Source: Clostridia bacterium (lineage in GTDB: Bacteria; Bacillota_A; Clostridia; Oscillospirales; CAG-272). Taken from it: a stretch of 14,164 nt of DNA. The notes beneath the pieces are model-generated. The model saw only the letters and a list, made by a program, of their open reading frames with translations, was not told the origin of the DNA and did not search any database. The DNA is taken from NCBI GenBank assembly GCA_017935805.1, contig JAGBGV010000023.1, positions 1 to 14,164 of the forward strand, in the 5' to 3' direction. Positions 5,154 through 11,955 of this stretch are shown piece after piece; position 1 is the stretch's first letter; each line of letters opens with the position of its first letter. The translations under genes were made by a program, and so were the position numbers.

Positions 5154-7169
5154 ATGGAGTATTACGGCAAAATAGCCTGCATCTCTTATATTGACCTGAT
5201 CCGGGAACCTAACCCGATAATGTCGAAGCCAAATTATAAATGGCTCAAAAGAGAAGGCAAAATAAACGTGGTACGTCCGGGGAAAGGTTTAGGATGCTAT
5301 GCTCTCGTGGAAATAGCGACCATGCCGCAAAGGTTTCAAGACAAAATAAAAGACAAATACGGAGATATGAATTCAGAGATACTCAGAATGTGGTTTGCAA
5401 GCCACTTCCATATCGATGCAGAGGCACGGGGCTTTTATACCCGGTTCCGTTTTGAGGACGGCAGTGCGTTACCACCCGAGCACATAAATGAGTACACGGT
5501 CAACGCTTCGGCTATACAGGCTGTGATCGATGTGATGGCGGACACCGTGATAATGCGCCGTGCAATGAAAGGCGGTCCGGTAAACTGGAATGAGCTTGCG
5601 GGAGCCATCAACTATTACCGTGAGGAGTTCGGTCACACGCTGCCTATGAGCGTCAACCGTTTCAAGAAAAAGGTCAATGACTTCAAGGCACAGGGCTATG
5701 AGAGCCTTATAAGCGGCAAGTTCCGGAACCAGAACCGGCGTAAGGTCACACATGACATAGCCGACCTTATAAGAGGACTTGCAGCTATGGCGGAGCATCC
5801 GTTTGATACGGTTGTCGCCGAGATGTACAACCAGTTCGTGACCGGAGACCTTGAGGTCTTTAATCCTGAAACCGGGGAAGTGTTCAATCCGGATGACTTC
5901 ACTAACAAGGAAGGCAATCCTGTGGTGTTGAGCAAAGGCACCATCGCCAATTATCTCAAGCAACCCAAGACCAAGGCGCTTTTGGCTCAGGTGCATCAGA
6001 CACAGTTTGATTTCAACAACTCTAACCGGCCGTATCATTTGCGTATGAGCCCGAATTTTGCTTTCAGCAAGATCTCGGCGGATGACCGCGACCTTCCACG
6101 GCCGATGCACGACGGGAACAGCGTGCACGCCTATTACGTGAGCGATGTGGCAAGTGGAGCGGTGATAGGTTACGCCTACAACCGCAGTAAGGACAAAGAC
6201 CTGTTTCTGGACTGTGTGCGCAATATGTTCCAGACGATAGACCGGAACGGATGGTATATGCCGGCGCAGATCGAGGTGGAGCACCATCTGGTAAACAAAT
6301 TCACCGACGGTCTTATGCAGGCCGGGGTTGTGTTCCCGCTGATCCGGTGGTGTAATCCGGGCAACTCGAGGGAGAAGCGTCAGGAGCATGTCAACCGTGC
6401 GAAGAAGTATGGTGTGGAGAAACGCAGCCAGCAGAACATAGGCAGATGGTATGCCAAACTTGAAGCCAACCGCCCGAAGGTGGAGAAGGTGTACGATGAG
6501 CTTAACAACACATACCGGGTGCCGACATACAGTTATGAGCAACTGGTGGCCGATGACATTGCCATGATAAACGAGTATAACGCTCAGCTTCATCCCAATC
6601 AGAAAAAATATCCCGGGATGACAAGATGGGATGTGCTGTGTCGGTGCCAGAATCCGGATCTGTCCCCGATCGACAAGGCGGTGCTGTACCGTTTTATCGG
6701 AGAGCATACCGAAACAAGCATCAAGCAGAACGCCTACCTGACAGTACAATACAACCAGTACAGGCTTTCAAGCCCGGAAATCATCGGCAAGCTCGAGGCG
6801 CGCAACTATAAGGTGGATGCGTACTGGCTTCCAGACATTGAGGGCAACATTGCCGAAGTGTATGTCTATCAGAACGGGCGTCTTATCGACACGTGCCGGA
6901 AGGTGGAGAGGTATAACGAAGCCACAGCCGAGCAGACCGATGCAGACCGGGAGGCATATATCGAACAGGCTAAATATGTGGCCCAGTTTGACTCTATGGT
7001 AAAGAAAAACAAGATACACAGGCTCGGTATCACCAGGCATGAGGTGGCGGCCGCAGTCAGGGAGGCTCAGGCTGTCCCGGTCGCAATCCCGGAACCTGAA
7101 AACTATCTTGATTATTCGGAATATATGAATGTTGAAAGTTTCGCAGCGGAAGCCGAGAACAGAATTTGA
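5154..7169 (+). CDS. MuA-like DDE transposase
   Basis: 671 residues, close to MuA in length and followed by a MuB-like ATPase. The N-terminus (1-75) resembles a winged-helix end-binding domain. The RNase H-like core starts with S-A-D-D-R-D-L-P (Asp311 or Asp313 as first catalytic acid), then Y-Y-V-S-D-V-A-S-G-A-V-I-G. The second position falls in Q-I-E-V-E-H-H-L (Glu376), and the last in N-S-R-E-K-R-Q-E-H-V-N-R (Glu411), 35 residues later. The second acid thus seems to be Glu rather than Asp. The C-terminal part (about 520-590) has the Mu-type beta-barrel pattern N-Q-Y-R-L ... V-Y-V-Y-Q-N-G-R-L-I, and the last ~70 residues should contact the ATPase. It catalyses end cleavage and strand transfer for integration and replicative transposition. 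Confidence 0.92.
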   Translation: MEYYGKIACISYIDLIREPNPIMSKPNYKWLKREGKINVVRPGKGLGCYALVEIATMPQRFQDKIKDKYGDMNSEILRMWFASHFHIDAEARGFYTRFRFEDGSALPPEHINEYTVNASAIQAVIDVMADTVIMRRAMKGGPVNWNELAGAINYYREEFGHTLPMSVNRFKKKVNDFKAQGYESLISGKFRNQNRRKVTHDIADLIRGLAAMAEHPFDTVVAEMYNQFVTGDLEVFNPETGEVFNPDDFTNKEGNPVVLSKGTIANYLKQPKTKALLAQVHQTQFDFNNSNRPYHLRMSPNFAFSKISADDRDLPRPMHDGNSVHAYYVSDVASGAVIGYAYNRSKDKDLFLDCVRNMFQTIDRNGWYMPAQIEVEHHLVNKFTDGLMQAGVVFPLIRWCNPGNSREKRQEHVNRAKKYGVEKRSQQNIGRWYAKLEANRPKVEKVYDELNNTYRVPTYSYEQLVADDIAMINEYNAQLHPNQKKYPGMTRWDVLCRCQNPDLSPIDKAVLYRFIGEHTETSIKQNAYLTVQYNQYRLSSPEIIGKLEARNYKVDAYWLPDIEGNIAEVYVYQNGRLIDTCRKVERYNEATAEQTDADREAYIEQAKYVAQFDSMVKKNKIHRLGITRHEVAAAVREAQAVPVAIPEPENYLDYSEYMNVESFAAEAENRI

Positions 7170-7191
7170 ACAATATTAAAACAGCATAAAA

Positions 7192-8073
7192 ATGGAGATC
7201 ACAAACGAAATCAAAAAACGCATAGCTGGTGCCATAGTCGCCGACAGGGATAATTATCCGAGTGACAACCGCCACGCAACGGCGCTGGGCATTGCGCCCA
7301 GCGTGTACAACGCGATAAAGAAAGGCAACTATGACCGTCAGGTCAGCGATGCCAACTGGATAGGCATTGCCCGCCGTTTAGGGGTTCAGCTCCGGGATGA
7401 AATGGAATGGACCGCAGCCATGACTCCGACCTACGCCTTCATCAGCAAGCAGCTCGAGGTGTGTCAGCAAAGCAGCCTGAGCGCCATTATGTGCGATATG
7501 CCTAACATAGGCAAGACCTTCACGGCGAAGGCATACGTCAAGTTGCATCCCCATGCGGTTTATATAGACTGCTCACAGGTAAAGACGAAAATCAAGCTCA
7601 TACGACTTATGGCAAAGGAATTCGGCGTGGGTTCATACGGCAGATACGGCGATGTCTATGAGGATCTGGTGGCTTACCTGCGCACCATAGACACCCCGCT
7701 GATCATCCTCGACGAGGCGGGAGATCTCCAGTACGAGGCATTCCTTGAGCTGAAGGCATTATGGAACGCCACCGAACGCTGCTGCGGGTGGTACATGATG
7801 GGCGCCGACGGGCTGCAGGAGAAGATAACACGTGCCATAGAGGGTAAGAAGGTGGGTTATACCGAAATGTTCAGCCGTTACGGGGACACATACAGCAAGG
7901 TCACTCCGGATGACGCCAAGGAGCGGGAGAAGTTCATGAAGGCACAGGCTGCAATCGTCGCCAAGGTCAACGCTCCGGCAGGATCAGACATTGCCAGGAT
8001 CGTAAACGCCTCCAAAGGCGGGTTACGCCGTGTCTATACTGAAATAGAAAAGATAAGGAGGGCAGGGGCATGA
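7192..8073 (+). CDS. MuB-like AAA+ ATPase, transposition target activator
   Basis: 293 residues, 22 bases after the transposase as in Mu. The N-terminal 65 residues form a helix-turn-helix-like domain (A-T-A-L-G-I-A-P-S-V-Y-N-A-I-K-K-G-N-Y), as MuB also has. The ATPase core has a Walker A region M-P-N-I-G-K-T-F (Lys108, Thr109) in which the usual first glycine is Asp102, and a Walker B P-L-I-I-L-D-E-A-G-D (Asp174, Glu175). The end has a small lid domain (S-K-G-G-L-R-R-V-Y-T-E-I). MuB polymerises on DNA with ATP, selects target sites and activates the transposase. The stop overlaps the next start by 4 bases, so the two are translationally coupled. Confidence 0.88.
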   Translation: MEITNEIKKRIAGAIVADRDNYPSDNRHATALGIAPSVYNAIKKGNYDRQVSDANWIGIARRLGVQLRDEMEWTAAMTPTYAFISKQLEVCQQSSLSAIMCDMPNIGKTFTAKAYVKLHPHAVYIDCSQVKTKIKLIRLMAKEFGVGSYGRYGDVYEDLVAYLRTIDTPLIILDEAGDLQYEAFLELKALWNATERCCGWYMMGADGLQEKITRAIEGKKVGYTEMFSRYGDTYSKVTPDDAKEREKFMKAQAAIVAKVNAPAGSDIARIVNASKGGLRRVYTEIEKIRRAGA

Positions 8074-8717
8074 AGCTGAAACGAGCATATAGCCCCGGGG
8101 AGATCCTGAACATGAGGATTCCGAGCTACGAATTCACCGGACAGTGGTATGCCGCTATCGGCAACCCCGCCAAAAGCGGCACATGGATAATATGGGGCGC
8201 CAGCGGCAACGGCAAGACCTCGTTCGTGATGCAGCTTGCCAAATACCTCTGCGGCTTCGGCAAGGTTATTTATGACAGTCTGGAGGAGGGCACGAGCCTG
8301 TCATTCCAGAAGTCACTGAAGCGTCACGGCATGGATGAGACCCGAAAACGCCTTATGGTACTTGACCGGGAACCGATGGAACAACTCAGTGAGCGTCTGA
8401 GCCGCAAAAAGAGTGCGCCGATCGTGATAATAGACTCCTTCCAGTATAGCGGACTCAGTTATCAGTCATATTGCGAGATGAAGGAGCGGCACTCCAACAA
8501 ACTGTTAATATTCATCAGCCATGCCGATGGTATGAAACCGGAAGGCCGTCCGGCCAAGAAGGTGGAATATGACGCGGATGTGAAGATATTTGTCAGCTGC
8601 TTCAAGGCTATGTGCAAGAGCCGTTTTCTTGACCATCCGGGCGAACCAATCACCGTATGGGAGGAGGGGGCCACAAAAGCATTACTCGATGACGGACAAA
8701 AGAGCGATGAGGCGTAA
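8070..8717 (+). CDS. RecA-like P-loop ATPase of the early operon
   Basis: 215 residues. A standard Walker A G-A-S-G-N-G-K-T-S (Gly43-Ser51) follows a short N-terminal stretch, and a Walker B-like strand A-P-I-V-I-I-D-S-F-Q (Asp122) is followed by a sensor-like strand L-L-I-F-I-S-H-A. This order and the S-L-E-E-G segment after strand 2 recall RecA/RadA/DnaB-type ATPases rather than AAA+. The start overlaps the MuB-like gene by four bases (ATGA). A second, different ATPase beside MuB suggests a role in DNA replication, replisome loading or target handling after transposition, but the sequence does not fix the partner. Confidence 0.8.
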   Translation: MKLKRAYSPGEILNMRIPSYEFTGQWYAAIGNPAKSGTWIIWGASGNGKTSFVMQLAKYLCGFGKVIYDSLEEGTSLSFQKSLKRHGMDETRKRLMVLDREPMEQLSERLSRKKSAPIVIIDSFQYSGLSYQSYCEMKERHSNKLLIFISHADGMKPEGRPAKKVEYDADVKIFVSCFKAMCKSRFLDHPGEPITVWEEGATKALLDDGQKSDEA

Positions 8718-8871
8718 AAACCTCCTGTATAAGCTACGTAAGAGGGGAATCAGATGCGACACGAAAGCACGCTGCATAGAGTACCCCTACGGCGAGGATC
8801 CTGCCCGGATCCCACAGATCCGGCGCTTGGTAAGAGAATATAATTTTAACATTCAATTCATAATAACATGA
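8689..8871 (+). CDS. Small basic early protein of unknown function
   Basis: 60 residues from the ATG at 8689; a second in-frame ATG at 8707 gives 54 residues and a shorter overlap (11 instead of 29 bases) with the ATPase gene. The product is strongly basic (M-R-R-K-N-L-L-Y-K-L-R-K-R-G-I-R) with an I-R-R-L-V-R-E-Y helix near the end, suggesting contact with nucleic acid. Its stop overlaps the next ATG (8868), which supports it as a real gene of the chain. Confidence 0.6.
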   Translation: MTDKRAMRRKNLLYKLRKRGIRCDTKARCIEYPYGEDPARIPQIRRLVREYNFNIQFIIT

Positions 8872-9095
8872 GTGAGAAACAGACGATAATCAATCTCGTG
8901 GCTCCGGGTCGCCTTCATAACGAAGGATTTGTGAGCAAGGGACATGTCTGCGGCTATTGCCGTGGTAAAGGCTGGTTTTACGGACCACCGAATAAAGATG
9001 AAACAGTAATATGCCCGGACTGCGGTGGCACTGGTGAAGTAATGGCGGTCGTGACCGTCGAGTGGAAACCGACAATGAAAGAGGAGGGGACATGA
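8868..9095 (+). CDS. Small protein with a DnaJ-like double CxxC zinc motif
   Basis: 75 residues. Two CxxCxGxG-type repeats are present: C-G-Y-C-R-G-K-G (Cys28, Cys31) and C-P-D-C-G-G-T-G (Cys49, Cys52), the pattern of the DnaJ cysteine-rich zinc region; the spacing allows one zinc to be bound by the four cysteines. No J domain is present. Both ends overlap neighbours by four bases (ATGA), so it is translationally coupled. It may act as a small zinc-dependent adaptor; the partner is unknown. Confidence 0.75.
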   Translation: MSEKQTIINLVAPGRLHNEGFVSKGHVCGYCRGKGWFYGPPNKDETVICPDCGGTGEVMAVVTVEWKPTMKEEGT

Positions 9096-9331
9096 TGGAA
9101 CAAACATCCCCAAGCTCGAGGGACATATTGCGCAAGAAGCGCAGTTCAGTCCTCCATCAGATGCAACTGCTCGATGTTGACACGGCAGACTGGGGCAAAG
9201 TCGATGCCCTTTGCATGGACAGCCGGATAGCCGGCAAGCGTTTCTGTCACCTCGATTGTGACGAACTGGATGCACTGCTCAAAAAGCTGCGTGCCATAAA
9301 ACGAAAACAAACAACCCTAAAAAGCAAGTGA
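9092..9331 (+). CDS. Small charged early protein of unknown function
   Basis: 79 residues from the ATG at 9092, which overlaps the preceding stop (ATGA); an in-frame ATG at 9062 would overlap that gene by 34 bases and is less likely. The protein is helical and basic at the end (L-L-K-K-L-R-A-I-K-R-K-Q). A central part reads W-G-K-V-D-A-L-C-M-D-S-R. No recognised family. Confidence 0.65.
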   Translation: MMEQTSPSSRDILRKKRSSVLHQMQLLDVDTADWGKVDALCMDSRIAGKRFCHLDCDELDALLKKLRAIKRKQTTLKSK

Positions 9332-9332
9332 T

Positions 9333-9521
9333 ATGAGAAAGGAAACCAAACAAGTGCTCGACAACCTCAAAAAGCAGGCTGACGAAGCAACCCGTTCTAT
9401 GGATCGGGACGAGAGAGAGGATTTGTTCTGCGCCCTACATGAATGGGCGTATGGCAATTATCAGGACGCGTTGATCGAAGGCTACGATCTTGAGCCGGAG
9501 ATGCAGAACTACGAAGATTAA
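9333..9521 (+). CDS. Small acidic early protein of unknown function
   Basis: 62 residues, starting one base after the preceding stop. The sequence is helical with a charged first half (V-L-D-N-L-K-K-Q-A-D-E-A) and an acidic, aromatic end (E-W-A-Y-G-N-Y, L-E-P-E-M-Q-N-Y-E-D). No recognised family. Confidence 0.65.
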   Translation: MRKETKQVLDNLKKQADEATRSMDRDEREDLFCALHEWAYGNYQDALIEGYDLEPEMQNYED

Positions 9522-9542
9522 ACACCTAAAACAATATCCAAA

Positions 9543-10199
9543 ATGACAGATAATATCAAAGAAACCCTTAAAGGGATGTCGGCAGCCGACCGTAAGGCGC
9601 TGCTTGAGGAGCTTAAAGAAGAGGAACGGCAGGCCACCCGTGACCGCCGTGAAGCATACGAATCCATCCGTGCGCAGTTCATGCACGAGGTAAAAAGCCA
9701 TCTCCTGCCCCTGGTGGAGAATGTCCGGGAATTCCGCGACTGGATTGAGAGCGAGACGGACGGCTTTTATGCCGTCATGCGCGAGTACGGCCAGCTTCGC
9801 AAGGAAGAGCAGTTGAGCTTCACTATTGTTGACGGCGACCTCAAGATAGAGGTGCGCAGCAACAAGGTCAAGACCTTTGACGAACGCGCCGACCTGGCGG
9901 CCGAGCGCCTGATGGAATACCTGAAGGCCTACGTCGCCGGAAGCGAGAAGGGGTACGACGACCCCATGTACCAGTTGGCGATGACCCTGCTTGAGCGCAA
10001 CCGCCAGGGCGACCTCGATTATAAGAATATCAGCAAGCTCTACGAGATGGAAGATCGCTTCGACAGCGAGTATAAGTCCATCATGGGGCTGTTCCGTGAG
10101 AGCCATACCGTTACCAAGACCGCTACCAACTTCTACTTCTGGCAACGCGACAAGAACGGCGTCTGGCGCCGCATCGAGCCGAGCTTTTGCCGTTTGTAG
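9543..10199 (+). CDS. DUF3164-like Mu-type early protein
   Basis: 218 residues. The N-terminal third is a charged helical region (M-S-A-A-D-R-K-A-L-L-E-E-L-K-E-E-E), followed by a beta patch F-T-I-V-D-G-D-L-K-I-E-V-R-S and K-V-K-T-F-D-E-R-A-D-L-A-A-E-R-L, the arrangement I associate with DUF3164, a protein found in the early/middle region of Mu-like phages. The last part has R-D-K-N-G-V-W-R-R-I-E-P. Function is not known. It is the last gene before the bidirectional terminator at 10224-10258. Confidence 0.75.
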   Translation: MTDNIKETLKGMSAADRKALLEELKEEERQATRDRREAYESIRAQFMHEVKSHLLPLVENVREFRDWIESETDGFYAVMREYGQLRKEEQLSFTIVDGDLKIEVRSNKVKTFDERADLAAERLMEYLKAYVAGSEKGYDDPMYQLAMTLLERNRQGDLDYKNISKLYEMEDRFDSEYKSIMGLFRESHTVTKTATNFYFWQRDKNGVWRRIEPSFCRL

Positions 10200-10223
10200 T
10201 GGAATGTAGGTAACCCCTTAACC

Positions 10224-10258
10224 AAAAGCACCGTAGATTGAATATTTACGGTGCTTTT
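10224..10258. terminator. Bidirectional terminator ending the early operon
   Basis: A perfect 12-bp stem, AAAAGCACCGTA (10224-10235) with TACGGTGCTTTT (10247-10258), and an 11-base loop. It has T runs on both strands, so it can stop the rightward early transcripts and also leftward late transcripts running past 10570. Its T run merges with the possible -33 box of the next promoter. Confidence 0.88.
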
Positions 10259-10291
10259 TGTGCCTAAATAGCGTTAAATTTATTAATTTTG
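10255..10291 (+). promoter_or_regulatory. Candidate promoter of the 89-residue gene
   Basis: -7 box TAATTTTG at 10284-10291 fits TAnnTTTG exactly. The best -33 candidate, TTTTTG at 10255-10260, is 23 bases upstream, slightly far. The start codon at 10306 would leave a very short leader. Its position right after a strong terminator argues that the gene needs its own promoter. Confidence 0.5.
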
Positions 10292-10305
10292 CATATAGTT
10301 GGTAT

Positions 10306-10575
10306 ATGTCAAAAGGAAGAGATAAAGAACTCATAAAATTACGTGACGAGGCTTTGTGCCGTCGTTACTATTACTGGACCGAGAGGCAGCGGCTGCGCTT
10401 TGATGACGCACTCAAAATCCTCTCGGAACGTGAGTTTTTTATCTCCGAGGAACGGATAATGGCCATTATCCGTAGAATGTTGCGGAATGGAGCGGCGGAT
10501 AATATCACACCGCTCCCGAAAGTCAAGAAACCGCGTCTTACCAATGACCAGTTGTCATTGTTTCCCGAGTTATAG
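10306..10575 (+). CDS. Small independent phage protein, possibly regulatory
   Basis: 89 residues from the ATG at 10306; an upstream in-frame ATG at 10258 falls in the terminator and is rejected. The sequence is basic and helical: L-I-K-L-R-D-E-A-L-C-R-R-Y-Y-Y-W-T-E-R-Q-R-L-R-F-D-D-A-L-K, then F-F-I-S-E-E-R-I-M-A-I-I-R-R-M, which could be a helix-turn-helix with the recognition helix at I-S-E-E-R-I. It lies between the early operon and the late block, where Mu places its late regulators, so a late activator is conceivable. It ends with a six-base tail-to-tail overlap with the last late gene. I do not recognise the family. Confidence 0.65.
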   Translation: MSKGRDKELIKLRDEALCRRYYYWTERQRLRFDDALKILSEREFFISEERIMAIIRRMLRNGAADNITPLPKVKKPRLTNDQLSLFPEL

Positions 10576-11019
10576 AGACTGACCCGAATTGTCGTTGATG
10601 GTGAATGCGTATGTCGTCTCGAACACTTTGATATATCCCGGCAACGCATAATCCCGGCTCTTGACACGTACAAGAGGGGTGGCGCACTGGGATGATTTGA
10701 AACGCTGGAGGGTCTTGTATAGTTTTCGATCCATTAGTCGTCGTTCTCTTACCAAGTCGTATGTTCCCGACGCAAACGAGGTGTCGTCGTAGCAGTCAAT
10801 GGCGAGGCGAACCGTGATCAGAGCGGCTCCTTTCTGATTCCCGAGCCCGAGATCCCTCCAGTCCGCATCTATATTACCGATCAGGACACATGGGAATGTC
10901 ACGGGATATTTGTCCTCCTCGGCGGACATTTCAAGCTGCCCGTAATCTTCGTCTATCAACGACAGATCCGGCATATTTCCGGCAATACGCTCCATGATGT
11001 TGATAAAAATTTCATCCAT
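10570..11019 (-). CDS. Tail-terminator/minor tail-like protein (Mu gp37-type position)
   Basis: 149 residues. N-terminal helix (I-F-I-N-I-M-E-R-I), then beta strands F-P-C-V-L-I-G-N-I and A-L-I-T-V-R-L-A-I-D-C-Y, a helical hairpin rich in Arg and Lys, and a C-terminal strand V-F-E-T-T-Y-A-F-T-I. This alpha-beta pattern with a central 'P-x-V-x-I ... V-x-L-x-I' is typical of small tail terminator/completion proteins. It starts four bases after the gpG-like gene stop, in the same leftward operon. Assignment rests on fold pattern and position. Confidence 0.5.
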   Translation of the reverse strand: MDEIFINIMERIAGNMPDLSLIDEDYGQLEMSAEEDKYPVTFPCVLIGNIDADWRDLGLGNQKGAALITVRLAIDCYDDTSFASGTYDLVRERRLMDRKLYKTLQRFKSSQCATPLVRVKSRDYALPGYIKVFETTYAFTINDNSGQSL

Positions 11020-11023
11020 GATT

Positions 11024-11647
11024 TTATGAATTTAGAATTTTACGAATTTCATTTTCTGTCCGGGCGGTAATGCTATCAGACAGCTCGACACTCTCGCCCA
11101 AAAACTGGCGCTGCGGGATCTTGACCTTGAGCTTTGATTTTCTCGTTAATGCGAGTCTTTTCCAGAATTGCGCCTGCGCATTCTCAGGTTGTTTGCCTGA
11201 ACCGCCTTTTTGGCGTTTCTTTTGTCCCGTGCCGGCTTTTTTCGTCTGACCTGAGGATTTATAGAACATCGCCCAAGCGAAGCGTCTCATGCGGTCTGTG
11301 ACGGTCGGATTTGCAATTCCTCCCCAGTTGTGCAGCGGGGCATACCTCACGTCGTTGGCTACGCGTACCCGGTAATCGCCAGGCATGTATTTTATGGAGC
11401 TGAAAAGATGGTTGCGCCCTGACAGCAGCGTGCCGTAATTTGACGCTGCTCCCGGGTCGCCGGATGACAGCCTCCTTGCCTGTTTCCAAGGATGCAGCCC
11501 ACCGTTGACGAAGCCGCCTTTGCGGAAGTTGTCTTGGAAATGGTCCTTGGCCATACGCCCGGCAATCACCGGCATATTACGGCGCATGAGGATGTCAAGT
11601 TCTCCGCGCTTGGCTTTTACGAGTTTTGCGAAATCTTTTATATCCAT
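11024..11647 (-). CDS. Phage virion morphogenesis protein (Mu gpG-like)
   Basis: 207 residues. The pattern I-A-G-R-M-A-K-D-H-F-Q-D-N-F-R-K-G-G-F near residue 30, W-K-Q-A-R-R near 55, L-L-S-G-R-N-H-L-F-S-S-I near 74, Y-A-P-L-H-N-W-G-G near 100 and P-Q-R-Q-F-L-G-E-S near the end are the signature blocks of the virion morphogenesis/tail-completion family (Mu gpG). A lysine/glycine-rich insert lies at ~135-155. It helps assemble head and tail. It is in the late leftward operon after the MuF gene, but separated from it by the plus-strand candidate immunity gene. Confidence 0.85.
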   Translation of the reverse strand: MDIKDFAKLVKAKRGELDILMRRNMPVIAGRMAKDHFQDNFRKGGFVNGGLHPWKQARRLSSGDPGAASNYGTLLSGRNHLFSSIKYMPGDYRVRVANDVRYAPLHNWGGIANPTVTDRMRRFAWAMFYKSSGQTKKAGTGQKKRQKGGSGKQPENAQAQFWKRLALTRKSKLKVKIPQRQFLGESVELSDSITARTENEIRKILNS

Positions 11648-11651
11648 AAAA

Positions 11652-11682
11652 TTGTTGCAATGAAAAAATAATGTTACATTTG
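11652..11682 (+). promoter_or_regulatory. Own promoter of the acidic candidate immunity gene
   Basis: -7 box TACATTTG at 11675-11682 matches TAnnTTTG exactly; a -33 TTG at 11652-11654 lies 20 bases upstream. The ATG at 11707 follows with a short leader. The promoter fills the 59-base gap between the divergent gpG start and this gene, and drives expression opposite to the late operon. Confidence 0.7.
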
Positions 11683-11706
11683 CAGATTATAAAACAGACT
11701 ATTACA

Positions 11707-11955
11707 ATGAACATTCCGTCACAGGTAATGAATGCTGCCTCCGAGCTTCGGGAAATGTATGGCGAGTATGTGGAGTATCTTGGAGAATTCCAAGGTGCGC
11801 AGGCTTATTATTACCATTATCCGGATGATGTTACAGCCGGAGTTTGCCCGGTATATCTGTACGATGGTACCACAGTGGATGAAGTGACGGGTGACATAGC
11901 TATGAACATACTGGACTCACTTGTCGAAGATGTCGATGAAGTCGGTATTGAATGA
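11707..11955 (+). CDS. Small acidic protein, candidate immunity protein for the MuF toxin
   Basis: 82 residues from the ATG at 11707, chosen because it follows the promoter; an in-frame ATG at 11671 lies inside the promoter. Composition is extreme: 17 Asp/Glu against one Arg and no Lys, with an aromatic patch (A-Q-A-Y-Y-Y-H-Y-P-D-D). It is the only plus-strand gene among the late minus-strand genes, has its own promoter, and ends 39 bases inside the 3' end of the toxin gene, tail-to-tail. Small acidic proteins beside toxins are typical of immunity proteins, and a separate promoter would allow expression in the lysogen. I recognise no immunity family; an alternative is a DNA-mimic or other accessory (moron) gene. 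Function is inferred from position and charge only. Confidence 0.7.
   Translation: MNIPSQVMNAASELREMYGEYVEYLGEFQGAQAYYYHYPDDVTAGVCPVYLYDGTTVDEVTGDIAMNILDSLVEDVDEVGIE

Noticed and set aside
5469..6749. Long 426-residue open frame on the minus strand
   Set aside because: It lies wholly inside the transposase gene, antisense, and its translation lacks domain logic; the open frame is a by-product of the codon use of the real gene.
9435..10145. 236-residue minus-strand open frame
   Set aside because: It is antisense to the DUF3164-like gene and its coupled neighbour; its sequence is hydrophobic and low in complexity, as expected from a shadow frame.
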